Assembly (NCBI RefSeq): GCF_001625305.1
Contig: NW_017802602.1
Coordinates: 1,205,068-1,269,067, forward strand
Reading direction: 5' to 3'
Length of the DNA stretch: 64,000 nt
Source: Branchiostoma belcheri
Taxonomy: Eukaryota; Chordata; Leptocardii; Amphioxiformes; Branchiostomatidae
The notes under the pieces were generated by a model. It made no database searches. It was not told the origin of the DNA and was given only the letters and a program-made list of their open reading frames with translations. How positions within the stretch are numbered: position 1 is the first letter of the stretch; each line of letters begins with the position of its first letter. Below, piece by piece: positions 21,301 through 36,169 of this stretch. Both the position numbers and the translations under genes were made by a program.

Positions 21301-24300
21301 GAATCCTCCCCATCCCTGGAGGGAGGCATCGCTTTGTACTTCCAGGACTGTTTGTGGTCTCAGTTGAGCCCCGTTCGAGTTTGTTAGCGATTTCGGCCAC
21401 CAACACAGATCCTGTCGTGCCATCGGAGAAAGACGAATCACACTGCTGTAGTGTCCCGACTTCTTGAGACCGAGACGTAGATCTTTCTGTAGGTAACGGT
21501 AGTGTAGGGGTGCCAGTGGCACCGCTTGGCTGGTTGAAGACAACAACCCTACTAGGCTCGCTAGTTCTTGAAGGGAGGCTTTTCCCTTCGAAAGTAGGTT
21601 TTGACATCGATCCACTATCTTCAGTACTTTCTGGTCCGGCAGGAGGACTTCCATCTTCACTGAGCAAATAGTGAACCCTAGGAACTCCCTTGTTTGGGAT
21701 GGTGTTAACTGCGACTTCTCCAAGTTGACTACAAACCCCAGGTTCTCTAAGAAGGACCGGGTCAGAGCCGTGTGCTCTCTGCATAGATCTGCACTTTGTG
21801 CCATTATCAATATATCGTCCAAATATATTACTAGTCGGACTCCGAGGGCTCGTAGCTGAGCCGCAATTGGCTTGAGAATCTTGGTAAAGACCCTGGGGGC
21901 CGAGGACAAACCGAAGGGAAGGACTGCAAACTCGTAAAGACTGTCTTTCCATATGAACCGTAGGTATTTCCTGTGATTGTGGAATATGGGTACGGTGAAG
22001 TAGGCATCCTTCAAATCTAGATTTGTCATATAATCCCCCGGTTGGAGGAGATCCAAGACCTTTTGGAATGTTTCCAATTTGCAATGTTTCTTGACAATGA
22101 AATTGTTTAAGTACTTGAGGTTGATAACTGGGCGAAGTTCTCCGCATTTTTTGGGGACAAGAAAAATTGAAGAGATGAACTGACCTGTTGTGGGTAAGGC
22201 TCTCTGGATAGCTCCTTTTGAGAGGAGTTTTTCCACCTCCTGGTCGATTAGAATTGTGTCTGAGCCGGGGCGAACTTTGGTGACCGGTATGTGGATTTGT
22301 GATGGTTGGGAGGAGAGTTCTAGACGGTAACCCTGGATGGTGTCCAATACCCAATTGTCCTGTGTAATCATACGCCAGTTGTGGACGAAATGGGGCAGTT
22401 CGCCCCACGGAAGGGAGGTGACAAGTTGGAAGATGAAAGTTGTGGTACTGGAGAGAGGGTGGCCCAGGAGGTGGAGATCTTGGAGTGACTAGTCCTAGTT
22501 TTTTGGAGGGGAACGAAACCCCCCCGAGACTGAGTGTTAGCTTTCTTTTTGTGGTAGGGAGCCTTCTTGTGGTCTGAACGAAATCTACCCTTGGATTTGT
22601 TCCGAAAGTCTTTCTTTGGGTTGTACTTCTGGTTGTAGTGCCCTCCCGACGAGAAGACGCCTCCCAGAGTCTTTCTTAGACGTGGAGGCATTCTTCACTT
22701 GGTTAACAAAATCATCCCCAAACAGATGTTTTGATGTGGGGTTATCCTCAGATAGGAGATGTTTTAGCTCCTTTTTCCCGACCAAATTGGCACACTGGTC
22801 TCTTCTATGTAGGGAAAAGTTGAAGGAGGCACTACCCAGCAGCACTAGAGCCGATTCTAAGGTCTCCACCACAAAATCCTTGTCACATGGACGGCGATCA
22901 TATTTCAGTTCATACAAACAGTGCGTCAGTGGCTTAGCGACTTGCATAAAACGGCTATGTAGGCCCAATAATTTCCGTTCTCCCTCGGCTGTTTTGGATT
23001 CCAACAACGCCGATTGATCTGGGGGAAGGGTTGGGGCACTCACGATGTCAATCAAGTTAGAGGGAACCGAATATTGCCCACACCGTTTCTCGTATTCCTC
23101 CTTAGGGAGGCGTCTAGTGAAAAGATCATTTAGGTACTTTTTTAGATCCTCCGAAGCAGGGGAAAGACCTGAATTACTCTCATTGTAAGGATTGTCAAAT
23201 GACATACCTTCCTCCTCGGCCTCCTCGGAGGCCGATTGGTTCTCTTCCCCGTCCTCTGAGTCGCTTCCCGAGGCGTAGGACTGTGAGTCCGCGGAGCAAG
23301 AGGGTCCGGGACCGCCCGTTCGGTAGGATTGTATGGCTTGGAGAGCTGTCGTGACGTCCTGGAGGGTTCTCTCCATCGCCGACATTCTGCTCTCAAAGGC
23401 GCTAGTCGGTGGCGCTGGGAAGCCATATCCAAGCGGGGGAAGGTGGAGGCGGCATGAAGTTGAACCACGGGTTGGGTCCGTAAGCCGCTGCGGCTGCCAC
23501 ATGTGGTCCGCCGCGCGGGAAGCCGCCTTGGGCGGGCTCCCTTTCCATGTGCGTCACGCTGGAGTCGCCTGCCCGGCGGGCAGCCGACCCGTCCCCACGA
23601 CTCGTATCGACCGGAGCCGAGCACGAGCCGGAGCCGCCCGCTTGCCCGGCAAAATCGGCATTTTGTACGCGATTTTGGCCGAGAGGGACCTGGTTTTGCG
23701 AGGTGTCCGTCGGCATACCAGCGTCCCCATGGGAGGGAGAAAGCGCGGGGTCCGCTGACTTTCTCTCCTCCGCGTGACTCTCTTTCGCGGTTTTAGCGGG
23801 CTTTTGGGAGGTCCGAACCTCCCTCACATCCTGCGACGGTGTCTTGACTTTCTTGGAAGACATCCCGGTTGTATAAGGGTTGACAACGACGCGAAAAAAC
23901 GGAATCAAGCTTGATGAAAAGCTGAGTACAACTCTCGACGTATTTCCAATATGGCGCGCCAAGGAAAAGAATGAGGACTAGGGCATTATGGGATAGGGGT
24001 AACCTTTGAACTTTGACTCTTGGCGTAGTATATGCATATTAAGGAAAACTGCACATTAATCAGGTATTTGGCCAGTGATAGCACGAAGGGGAGCTGTGAG
24101 GGACAACCCTAGTTTGTTTTAGATTGCATAAATACCGATAACAGTTACAGACATTTGAAAAAAAATTTTGATTTTCGTCATATGGAGTTCAAAATCATTT
24201 TATACACGTTTTCACAATCGACATACAGACGTTAACTGTTGTTTCCATTCAGGTATCTGGAGAACCACATGAAATATGGGGAAAAGAATCATTTAAACAT

Positions 24301-26971
24301 TTAAATCATTTAAAGAATCTATAAACTTCAAACATGTCATCTTAGAAATGTTAACCTCAATTGGCGTTGTAAACGATCATTTTCTCAGGGTTGAGCTTCA
24401 AGTAATAGGTAACCCACATGTAGATGTGCTAAAGAACACTTTGAAAACCTACCTTTTCGTGATGAGGGTATGGGCCAGGCATGCAGGAGCGAACACACCA
24501 CTGTAAGGAAGAATTTAGAAAAGACGTCAGTATCACCATCAAATAAGTAACATTGTTTGAACAAAACACGGATTTAAAAGAAAAAACTTGGTCTAGCTGC
24601 CTTGCCATTCAATGTCGAAGGTGGGTTCTCATTGCTGTAGTTGGTGATAGTCGAATGCAGTGCGGAAGTTTTTCTTTCCTTCGTTTCCCCCGTTTTTAAC
24701 CTATCTATCTATTTATCAAAATTCTAACGTCACAATACAGTGGACTACCCAGACATCAGTGCTGATTTTTTTTTGACTCCATGGTTTGACGGCGTTTGTT
24801 TGAGCACGTCGGCAGAACGTCTCATATAAGGTCATATTTGCGTATATAAGGTTAACATCCCGACTGTAGTTTCGGAAAAGATATCGTCTGCAGCTGGCAA
24901 AATTCTGATGCAACGGTGACCAAAAATCAAACGGAAACCGTGGAAAGTCTTTCGCGCAGGGGCAGTACGTTCTGCCGACGCGCCGTTTGTCTCAGGTGAC
25001 GTCATAGTTCTCGCGAGACTCACGTGACGTTGGCGAGCGTCTTCCTGAGGTCCACCCCCAGGTTGTGGATGTAGTTCCACTGCTCCTTGTCCACAGGAGT
25101 CCCCACGTTATTCACCATCATCTGAGCCTCGTCAAACAACCACTGGATCACGAACAACGGTGCTAAGGAGACAAAAACGACCAGAAAGGTAACGTTAACA
25201 AATCAAATGCATAATGTTGGTCTAGCCTATAGAAACTACTGCTCTGCATATTGCTACTCGAACACATTTATATATTATATGTGGTGAGCAGCCACTCTAG
25301 CTCAGTCCTGCTCCATAATGTAACCCAACACCACAGGGCGTCTGCTACAATGCTAGTTACCATGGTGACAGACGGGGCTGCGGAAACAGAAAACAACAAG
25401 TATGTAAAGCAGTATTTTAACTGTGATCCTTAGTTTAAGCCTTTGTGTAATTATGTATAGATAATTCTGTAGATGTTATGAGTTGACGGCTTTGATTTTA
25501 ATGCCCTGTCCTTAACTTATGTAGCTCGTTGTCCTTGTTAGGGTTAGCTTCGGAAACAAAAACAACCAGAACTTGAAGGTAACATTTGCAAAGGACATAC
25601 ATAATGTTAACCTTCCTACCTGATGATGTTTTTGTTTACATCATACACATGCAAATTATCTGAGTACATATGCAAATTATTGGCGGGCAAATCAACCAAC
25701 CGTCCGCCGCTTTTTTTTTTCGTTTGGAACAGAAGAAGACGACACAGAGCAAAAATGATGTTTTCATTCTGTGAAGGTAAACCTATATATCTAATATAAT
25801 ATATTATAATAAGTTATAATTATGTTTACATTCAGAGAGGGAAACACTGTTTTTGCTTCTCATTTTCCTCTTCAAAAGTCAATGACCTGAACCAGACGGC
25901 TGTCACCATGGTAATTGTATTGTAGCAGACATTTAGACCCTGTCTATACGGAACCACCCAAGGCGGTTTACATGTGGTTTACCCCGAAGCCGGTTTCAAG
26001 TGGCTCCGTCTGAACGGTCCGAAATCACATTGAAAGCGCCTTCGTCTGGAGCCACTTCTAGAGGTGGTTTCGAATCGGTTTCCCCGCATCGCGATTTGCG
26101 TCTGAACGCAATGTGATTTCAATGTGACTTCGCCTGGTCATGGATTACGGAGTGATATTTCTTTTTTTATATGCAATACCAACTTTTACGCAACTTACAG
26201 AGCAGTAATGGTCAAATAATGTGTCCGTTCTAGGGCGAGCTTCACCGCCTCTGGCGGGACCACGTCGGCATTCGGCCGAGATAGGCTGGGAGGGGGGCAT
26301 CGGCAATCATGTCGTTGACATCTGACATTAATAACACGCCGCCTTGCGTGTTATCATCAAACAGCAATAAATGTAGCGCAAGAGCATTATGTTCGGACCC
26401 GGTTTCACAGGTGTGTGTGGCACGTGGACCAGATGTGAGGAATGTGAGTTACCCGAATCGCGCCTTGGGTGGTTCCGTATAGACACGGCCTTAGTGTTGT
26501 TGGAAATCATTACTGGTATTTATCATGGGTATTTTTGTAGAGGATGTTAACCTTGTTAACTGTATGTTTACCTTGTAGTGTAGGGTAGGCCCTGTACCCG
26601 AAGAAGCAGCGCCACTGCTCGTCTTTGCTGTACTGCCGGGCACAGCGCTCGGGTACCTGCCCGTTCCACCATCTACATGGGTCAGGACAATCAGGCAAGT
26701 CAGAAGGTTTAGGGCTTAAGACCAGGTAAGATGCACCCGTCGCTAATCTCCAAGCAGATCCTAGGGTGGCAAAAGACAGTATCAAATTGGCCAGGCAGTA
26801 TCCATTCGTCAGAGAGGGTCACCCAAGGGCGTATGGACCTTCTGGCGAATGGATACTGCCTGGCCAATTTGATACTGTCTTTTGCCACCCTAGGATCTGC
26901 TTGGAGATTAATCCATCGCTGTAATACTAGTACGTCAATGACCTACGGCATACAAAATATATACATGCCTC

Positions 26972-27006
<35 letters not shown>

Positions 27007-30000
27007 GGGCATGTATATCTTTTGCTGAGAACTACTAAGTACCGGAACCTGCGATCTACTACTACTACATATTAATGCTGCAGTGCCAGGATATTACACT
27101 AGGTGGCGTGCTCAAGGCGCACATAGGCATGGCTGCTGGTGTCGTGAGTAACTCTAGACTACCACTCACTGTATCCCCCTGAAGTAAATCATTATTACCA
27201 AATCATAGGTATGTGCCTATACGTCGCACGGAGGCATGACTGCTGCAGTACTAAACTAGAGTTCCCCGATCTCATACCTTCGCCAAATGATGTTAAACTT
27301 TATGACTGACAAATTATAGATTAGATTATTCCCCCCTGATTTAAGAAATAGGAACCTAATTTTCATGAATTAATCATTCTATCATAATCTCAACCAAAAG
27401 ACAGTCTTATATATGTTAACAAACAATGCATTCTAGCATTTCCTAATAAATTATGCAAATGAGGTCCTGATTTGAATAAATTGTGTTTAATGATGTTCAC
27501 GTCAACTAAACTTTCAAATACCACAAGTATGAAATTCCAGGCAGTTATCATTACATAATTATAAAATTTTCTCATTAATTATGCAAATTAAGTCATTATT
27601 AACATAATCAATATCTTCCTGTGTTTCTCTCATTGTCAATTACCAATGTCACAAGCTTCAATTGTCCTATCATGGAATGCAGCTGATTTATAGAATTTCC
27701 CCATAAATTATGCAAATTACATCCATATTTGCATAATTGTCACATAATTATATTAAACATCGCGTAAGCTACCTACATACCAAAAATCACGACGATCCGT
27801 CAATCGGTTCTTGAGTTATCCCCTTTTGAATATTTTCAAGAATATATCCCTGCAGTTCTAGAGCAAGCCGCTAGGGGGCCCAAACTCACGTCACTTCTTC
27901 CCCAGCACAAGAGCTACCTACCATCCAAATTTCATCACCATAGCATGTCTAGATCATGAGATATCAAAACCGGAAGTTCAGCTGCAGTACCATAACAAGC
28001 CGCTAGGGGGCCCAAAATCTAATCATTTTGAGGTCTCATCAAGACCTACCCACCTACCAAGTATCAAGACAATCCATCAAGGCCTTCTCAAGTTATCGTG
28101 TTTACAGACAGACAGACAGACAGACAGACACACACACACACACACACATACACGAACGCCCCTGAAAACATAACCTTCTTGGCGAAGGTAAATATTACGC
28201 TAGGTGTCGTCTCTACCACTCACTTCATGGCCCTTCGGATGGCCTCGGTGGGCGCGCAGGACAGGGTCTCGGTGCACTCGGTCGGCATGTACTGCTGCTA
28301 TACTAAAATATTACGCTAGATGGCGTGTCTCTACCACTTACTGTATTCCCCTGCGGATGGCCTCGGTGGGCGCGCAGGACAGGGTCTCGGTGCACTCGGT
28401 CGGCATGTACTGCTTGTTGTCCAGGAACCAGCCGGAGTCTGCCACCCCCTGCACCTGCACAGTGGACCCTTCCCGTCTCAGGAGCTCCGCCGCGCGGTCC
28501 ACGTTAAGGATCACCCCGGTTCCGCCCGCGCTGCCAAATTAAGGCGGACAACGTGTGTTAGAACGGACCACAGCAAGAATAGTCTTGTACATGTATGCTA
28601 AATGTGGATCTCGATAAAGTGAAGACAACGACCTGATACTCTAAAGCCACACCAAGTAATTTTATGGGTGACGTCCTCTGGAGACCCTAAAGGCTAAATC
28701 TAATACCAGAGTACCAAAAAACATAAAGGACGGGAAAAAATGCCTAGATTTGAAATATACTAGGAGGCGACAAATGTTAGGGCACAAATTGAATGAGACA
28801 ATACAGTGTAACAACTAACAAGTCTTTTACGCCAAAAAAACAGTTACTCAAGTAACTGGATATGATTTTGGAGACAGACGTTTCAGGGACAGGTAGCATC
28901 CACTACCCTTTGTCAGTGACACTGGTGAGTTGTCAGAAAAGCATGTTTGTAAGCACAAACTACTAGTATTTATTGATATGCAAATCAGTTAAGAGAACTT
29001 TTTAAATGTCCAAAAAGAAACAAAAGTGAGACAAGTCAACAAAAGCTAAAGGATGATACAAATAGCTCCTGTTGTTTCTACAAGTGCCTGAGAGTTCTAC
29101 CCGTACACCCCCCCCCCCCCTGTTGAGGGTGGAGTTGTACATTCTTTCATGTACATTGCCTCCCTAACTCCTCGTTCTCACCAGCGGGTTTCGCGGTCTA
29201 AGGAGGACAACGACCTGTCTTTAAGGAGAAACTCTAACCAGAGGTTCTTACTGAAGAAAACCAGAGAGAACACTCGCTATGTCCGATACGCGAAGCGGTA
29301 CTTTCAATCAGGGGTGCCAAAGAATTCATACGAATTTTACGGAATTCATATGGATTTTACTGAATGCACACGAATGTTACGAAATACGTACGGTTCATTA
29401 CAAGGAAACATACGAATTTCACAAAATACATACGATCTTTTACTCGGAAACATACGATCCTTACTAATTTGACGATCCAGGAGCAGGTCTCCAAATTAGT
29501 AAGGATCGTAAGTTTACCAGAATTGGATCGTATGTATTTTGTGAAAATCGTATTCTTTGGCACCCCTGTTCAAGAGGACAACGACCTGTTAGGAGACACT
29601 CTAACCAAAGGTTCTTAAAGTTGTGAAGAAAACCAGAGAGAACACTCGCTATGTCCGGTACGTGAAGCGGTACTTTCAAGTCGTCTTCCCTCGGACGTCG
29701 TCCAATTACTTAAGGACCAGGTTAAACGGTCTGAAGAGAGAAAAGTTTCCATTCCACGAGTCTCTTTCTCGTCGAGAAGATATAGAGGTAGTCTCTACCA
29801 GACTAACTACGCTGGCTATATATATTTTGTTCTATGTTTTTACGGTCCAGGAAGATTAGCTGCGTATTCGTGTATTTGTGTACGACAGCTAATGAACTGA
29901 ATAAAGTATCCAAGTATCCAAGTAGTACAGGAGAATATTTGCCAGGGGGGGTTGGCCGCCTTGTAGGTTTGACAGGCCGCGAGGGGAAGAAACTACCTCC

Positions 30001-31170
30001 CCGCGGCTGGACTCCCTTGGCCAAATTAGCTTTCTTTTTTGCCGAATTCTACGATCCGTATTCCAGTAGAAAGGCCTGGTGGAGGCTAATATAGAGGGGG
30101 GAGGGCGAAAGAAGCAGAAGAGAGAAGGCAAGAAGGGGAACTACGAAGAGAATCTTCCCCAGCCTTTATATTTTCTTCCTAGTTAGAAAATGAGATCTAC
30201 TTTAGGCCAATATTGCGTTCTTTGGACAATTAAAGTTAACACAATATTGTGTCCATTTGGATATCAGTGTACTATGACAATTCTGCTGCATCGAGTTGTA
30301 TACAACGGCACAATTGAATGATTCCCCAGTTGGGCGGCTTTGTTCAGTCGTGCCTACCACGAAAGAGCTGGAAAGAGTAGAAATTGGCCAAATAGAGAGA
30401 TAACATGCCAAGGGAGTTAAAAAGTCCGCTAGAAAACAGTACTCTCTCTATCTAGCGGCATGTTATACCTCTGTTTGGTCAATTTCTACTCTTTCCAATC
30501 GCCTCCCGAAGCCTGGTGGAGGCTACCTACCACAGGCAAGACTCGGAGCAGTTTCCAGAAACAGACGTTTGCTCGTAAATAGCGCGGAAATAAATACAGC
30601 AGGGATGTCACAAGCGCCTAGCCTCTACCAGGCTTCGGGAGGCGGCTGGAAAGAGTAGAACTTGGCCAAATAGAGAGATAACATGCCGGGGGAGTTGGTC
30701 CGCTAGAGTGCGGCAAACTGTACTCTCTAGCGGACCAACTCCCCTGACATGTTATCCCTGTATTAGGCCAGTTTCTACGCTTTCCAGCCGCCTCCCGAAG
30801 CCTGATAGAGGCTAAGAAGCCCAGGAACGTGCGTGTTTTCTCTGCACGGTCGGGTTCAGCGGAATTCGCCAAGAATTCGCGGAAACCCACGGAAGAGTCG
30901 GAACACCCACCGCTGTTTATAGCGGCTCGGTCGTGTTTGTTTCTTGATCCCACATTCTTCCGAGTGAAAGAATGTAGAGATGCTTCCCAGTTGAGCAGAG
31001 TTTACCGGGAGATAGGCACGGCATAGCACCGGCACCAGTTGTCATTGGACACTAAGGACATCAGTTTTATCATGGGCAGAGATACTGTAGGAGTACGGAA
31101 CTGCACGGAAAGCGGCGTAAAATGGCATCCTTTGTGTGTCAGCGTCTCTATCTGTCTGTGTGTGTGTCAC

Positions 31171-31228
<58 letters not shown>

Positions 31229-31333
31229 CTCCCTATGCTCTCTCTCTCTCTCTCTCCATCCCTATCTGTGCTCTATCTGTGCTCTATCTCTATCTGTGCC
31301 GGTGTGTGCGTGCGTGAGAGATAGTGTGTGTGT

Positions 31334-31364
<31 letters not shown>

Positions 31365-31376
31365 CGTGCGTGTATG

Positions 31377-31439
<63 letters not shown>

Positions 31440-34400
31440 TTGCAGATGTATGTACGTGTCAGTTCCAGTATTTTCCATTCCTGCTATTTCGCATGTTAAT
31501 GTTAAACTTTAGATATCGTTGTTTTTTCTCACCTGCTTCCCGACAGCAGCAGAGTCTTGCTGTTCTGCAGCCCTAGCGGCAGCAGCTCGCGCAGCACCTC
31601 CTGTAGGATGAGCGCGCCCATGAAGGCAAAGTCATCTGAAACATAATAATAATGATAATAATAATAATGATAATGATACAAATAATAAATGCAAATAATA
31701 ATAATGATAATAATAAAAACATCCGTGAATAGTTTCATCAGGTTGGTAAGACACTGAATAAAGAGACTCTTTTTACACAACCAAGTCTTTTATTCAGCCG
31801 ACGTTTCGGCAATGTGAACCAGTCAGAATTGCCCTGAGGAAGGCGACAGACGGTCACCGAAACGTCGGCTGAATAAAAGACTTGGTTGTGTAAAAAGGGT
31901 CTCTTTACTCAATAATAAAAACAGTTTATTTCAAATCCGTTGCTGTATTTGAATGAGTATACATATGAGAGAAACAGTGAGGATCACACTATGCTGCTGG
32001 TCTATAGTAAGGTTCTGTATCTGCATTACTGATGTGATTTGATTTGATTTGATTTATTGAGATTGCAACAGTGCAATACATATGGGACACAGGCAGCTGT
32101 TGCTGGTGTTGTGTCCCGCACATAGAAACAAATACAGGACAGACAATACTCATTTTAACTTGAGTTAAGTGGTGAAAGTCGTGTAAAGTGCCCTTCGCAA
32201 GGCTTGTAAGGAGTGGAAAATGAGAAATGTTTTGAGAAAAATATACTTTGTTGCGTATTTTATCTTCTAACAATTTTTTCTGGCTTTTTGGCCTTGTCTT
32301 TCGCTGAGAAGAAAACATCCAAGCGCGACCTTGGGCGTCATTTTTCAGCCCACTTATCGTCCTGTCAGCGCCCCAGAAATAACATTTGCGTTTGTTTGCG
32401 GTGGCGTGGCCCATGACGACACACAAACACAGACTCATGGGAGGGAAGTGGCGATGTCTGGTTGGGTAACGGTTAAGTATCCGACTTGGAACCAAAAGGT
32501 CCCGGGTTCGAACCCTGTCATGCCACCCATCTTGTGGCCTTGGGGAAAGGCACTTTACACGACTTTCCTCAGTATGAAAATGAGTATGAGAAGGAATACT
32601 GTATTGTCCTTTGTGTTGGTGACGGTTTAAAACTGAACTTGATAACTTGAGTGTGCCGGAATAAGAAAAAAAAACAGAAGAATAAACACACCTTTGTCCC
32701 TTCGGGGCGACGCGCCGCTCCACACGTCACTGGAGCAGTAGGGAACGTACCTGTGGATGGACACAAACAACCATCGGTCAGTCCGACTCCACTCCAGTCC
32801 TAGCCTCTACCAGGCTTCGGGAGGCGGCTGGAAAGAGTAGAAATTGGCCAAGTAGAGAGATGGCATGCCAAGGGAGCTGGTCTTTTTGCGGCAATATGTA
32901 CTCTCCAGCGGACCAGCTCCCTCGGCATGTTATCTCTCTATTTGGCCAATTTCTACTCTTTCCCGGGCCAGTCGCGTCCCGAGGCCTGGTGAGGCTACTA
33001 CAAGCGCACAATATGCCACACTGTGGCCTGTTTGGTCAGTACAGCCCTTTACTGTGTTCTCTAAGGGCCACAATACGCCACACTGTGGCCTGTGTACCGC
33101 ACAATACGCCACACTGTGGCCTGTATGGTGCACAATACGCCACACTGTGGCCTGTATGGTGCACAATACGCCACACTGTGTCCTGTTTACCGCACAATAC
33201 GCCACACTGTGGCCTGTATGGTGCACAATACGCCACACTGTGTCCTGTTTACCGCACAATACGCCACACTGTGGCCTGTATGGCCGACACAGCCCTTCCC
33301 TGTGTTGTCTGAGGACCACTTGTGCCTCTCTTGGCGGCTGAAGTGGCTCTTTGGTGTTACTCCCATGACGTTAGTAGTACAGAACACTCTTGTTGGGCGT
33401 TTTTGCCCTTCAGTCGCCCGGCTGTTTATCTTTGAGTCAACCGTAGGAGGTTTTTCCTACCGCAAGTTTGGACTGAATGTGTTAACTGTCACTCAAGATC
33501 TGTCGTTGAACATAAATGTTTTCTGTCGTCGAAAATCGATCATTAGTTGATCTGGTGTTGAAGCTATACGCGATGATAATTAAACGTTGCGAGACAGATG
33601 GTAATGTATGTATGATTCAACCGCAGCAGGTTTTTCCTACCGCAAGTTTGGACTAGTTCTGTTAACGGTCACTCTAAATCTGTAGTTGAGTGTAGTTAAC
33701 CCTTTCATCTTGTGTCTGTTCGAAACGTTTTTGCTTTCAGTGCATCATACGTGGTAAATGGTATTCGAAAATTTTTTTTTAATCAAAATTATGTGACTTG
33801 TATTTCGCAAACAATTTCTTATGACGAATAGCTTTATTAAAAGCTAACAGAGCAAGGGCTCCCACATGATATTCAGTTAATAAACTACGTCTAAAAGCTC
33901 TAGACGCTTTGGAAAGAGTACGGCCACTCTATTCTCTTGACGTGCAGTATTGTACTGCTCTCATACATATTCCTGTAGTAATACTAGTAGTATCTTAGAA
34001 TAGACTTGGTTGTATTGATCACATTGTTATTGATGACATACATGTACAACTGTCGAGCAATAAAGTTCAGTACAGTTCTCTGTACATGCCCGTCCACGAA
34101 GACCTAGACGCTGATCCTAGTCTCCACCAGACTCTTTTGCAGGCTGAATAAATAGTAGAAATCGGCTAAGGGGAACTCTAGCCTGGGTACCATCCCCAGT
34201 AGTATTCGCACGCTCTATAACAGTTATAGAGCTGGCGAATATACTACTGGGGATGGCACCCAGGCTAGGGGAACTCATCATTGCCGGCAGGCAAGCTGGA
34301 CCCTCTATGGCCGGCCAACTCCTCTGGCCAATGAAGTTCCCCTTAGCCGATTTCTACTATTTATTCAGCCTGCAAAAGAGACTGGTGAAGACTACTGCTG

Positions 34401-36135
34401 TCATACAAGCCCGTCCACGCAGACCTACGCTGACCCCCGTACTTATCGCTGAGACAATAATCTACGTGACAGATCCCCTAACCGTCGCTAAGCGGCCCCC
34501 AGATTACTCATCACCGCACTTCCCGCGCGCATTCCCGTGCGCATTCCCGCGCGCGTTCCCGGCGTGGCTGCGGGGATGCCAGCGCTGAGCTGACATTTCC
34601 GCCATGTCACGTATCCTTTGATCCCTGCCCAGTGCCCAAAATTAGCGGGAACTCACACGGTGTTGGCGTTCCACCAGTACGGGTTCTCCTCCGGGTCGGG
34701 CGACAGGATCCCGCTGCCTGGAACAAGCGAAGGGAAACATCAATACGTTTTGTGCTTAGAGGTGAAAATCCAACACAAAAAGTTCCCTCATCTAGGAGGG
34801 CCTGCAAGCCCTTTTTCGTAAGGCGTAATCAGGCCGTTTTAGGCTTCGTAATTCGTAGGCAGCCTCCGCAAAAATCAACGTAATTCGTAATTGGACATTA
34901 GCCGCAAATCGTAAAGTCGTAATCATCTAGAGCTTTCGACCAGTCACTCTGGTCTTCCTCTGGACACTGACCCAGTCAGGCTTGTCACGTGGCTTCTTTG
35001 AAGTTGAACTGAGGAAGACCAGAGTGACTGATCGAAAGCCCTAGGTGAGAGAACTTTTGTGTGTTGGATCGAAAGTTTTAATTCTAAATTTGTAACTACC
35101 AAAACAGATGGACTTTCATGATAGATCAATAAGTTTTATTGCAAATTCCTGCCCGAAGGCTAATTGCAAATAACAAAGATAAAAGAACATTGAAACGGAG
35201 TACAAAATAGCTTCAAAATCTACACAACACAACACAAGGTAAGAAAAGGTAATTGTCTAAAACTATAGCTATATTTCCGACGTTCCGATATTCGGTCTAG
35301 CCTTCGTTTTGCCGACACCTGATTGAATCTCATAAAGATCCATCCAAAGATGCTGTTCACATAAACATGCTTCCAACACCCCCTAAGGCGATAAGCTACA
35401 CCGACGAATGCTGCTTGACACATGAAAACAGTCACACAAGCCGGTTCCGACATACTAGTAGTGGATGATACTTGAAACGTCTGACAGTTTTCAAAACCTA
35501 TCCAGTCGTTTGAGTAACTGCTACTTTGGCACCCTATCATCTAGACGTCAAAGCTTCATCGTAGCGTAACGCGAACTGTAACTGACCTTTTTTCCTGTCC
35601 GGCCACCCCTTGGAGCTCATGAGGTTGCGGGGCATGTTAGCCCACCTGTTCCGGCAACTCGCCTGGTCAAAGCAGTACCAACCACCTGTGGGGGAAAAAC
35701 GCGATAAGAACTAACCACTCCAACACCAAACTGGCAAAACATTAGGCTTGGATTTAGTTTAAAAACCTCTCCTGGGGCAAGCTTTGACGTGAAACTAGTG
35801 CTCTGTGTATTGTTGAAGTAGAGAATTGTGCTACGATGACCTAGTGTGCTCGAAGCGTGGTTATGGAAGATGCCGGTATTGGTTATCCCCACACACCCGG
35901 CCGGTGAGTTGACTACTGCCATAGTGGCATTCACTAGCCTCTACCAGGCTTCGGGAGGCGGCTGGAAAGAGTAGAAATTGGCCAAATAGAGAGATAACAT
36001 GCCAGGAAAGTTGTGGTCCGCTGGAGAGTTCAGTTTGCTGCACACGAAGCCTGTCGGGGGTCGCTATGTTCTTTGACATCCCTCTACCTCTTCGAGTGCA
36101 GCAAATTGTACTCTCCAGTGGACCACATGTCATGT

Positions 36136-36169
<34 letters not shown>

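Larger units (their letters stand above)
19368..24106 (-). mobile_element. DIRS-like tyrosine-recombinase retrotransposon in Notum intron 11
   Basis: On the minus strand the order is a gag-like region, reverse transcriptase, RNase H, (assembly gap), tyrosine recombinase. There are no LTRs and no DDE integrase. A 58-bp terminal inverted repeat lies at 19706-19763 and 24049-24106. A further 130-bp inverted match lies between 19434-19563 and 23956-24084, as expected for the complex ends of DIRS elements. It has the same orientation as Notum. The gag frame is broken, so this copy is probably inactive. Confidence 0.85.

Noticed and set aside
22616..23796. Plus-strand ORFs across the DIRS element
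   Set aside because: Shadows of the minus-strand gag-like sequence; no family resemblance.
29149..29859. ORFs with a KKTRENTRYVRY motif repeated twice
   Set aside because: The two copies are the arms of a direct repeat split by a hAT-like MITE; no known protein family recognised.
31122..31512. Long Cys/Val-repeat and His/Thr-repeat ORFs
   Set aside because: Translations of a TG microsatellite.
32461..32526. tRNA gene candidate from the box B match
   Set aside because: The head lacks a consistent acceptor stem and is followed by the same body as four other copies in the window; it is the start of a SINE.
33069..33285. CRISPR-like appearance of regular repeats
   Set aside because: Head-to-tail minisatellite without unique spacers, in a eukaryotic intron.
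33036..33319. ORFs of 66-158 codons on both strands
   Set aside because: Generated by the 31-bp minisatellite; equally open on both strands.
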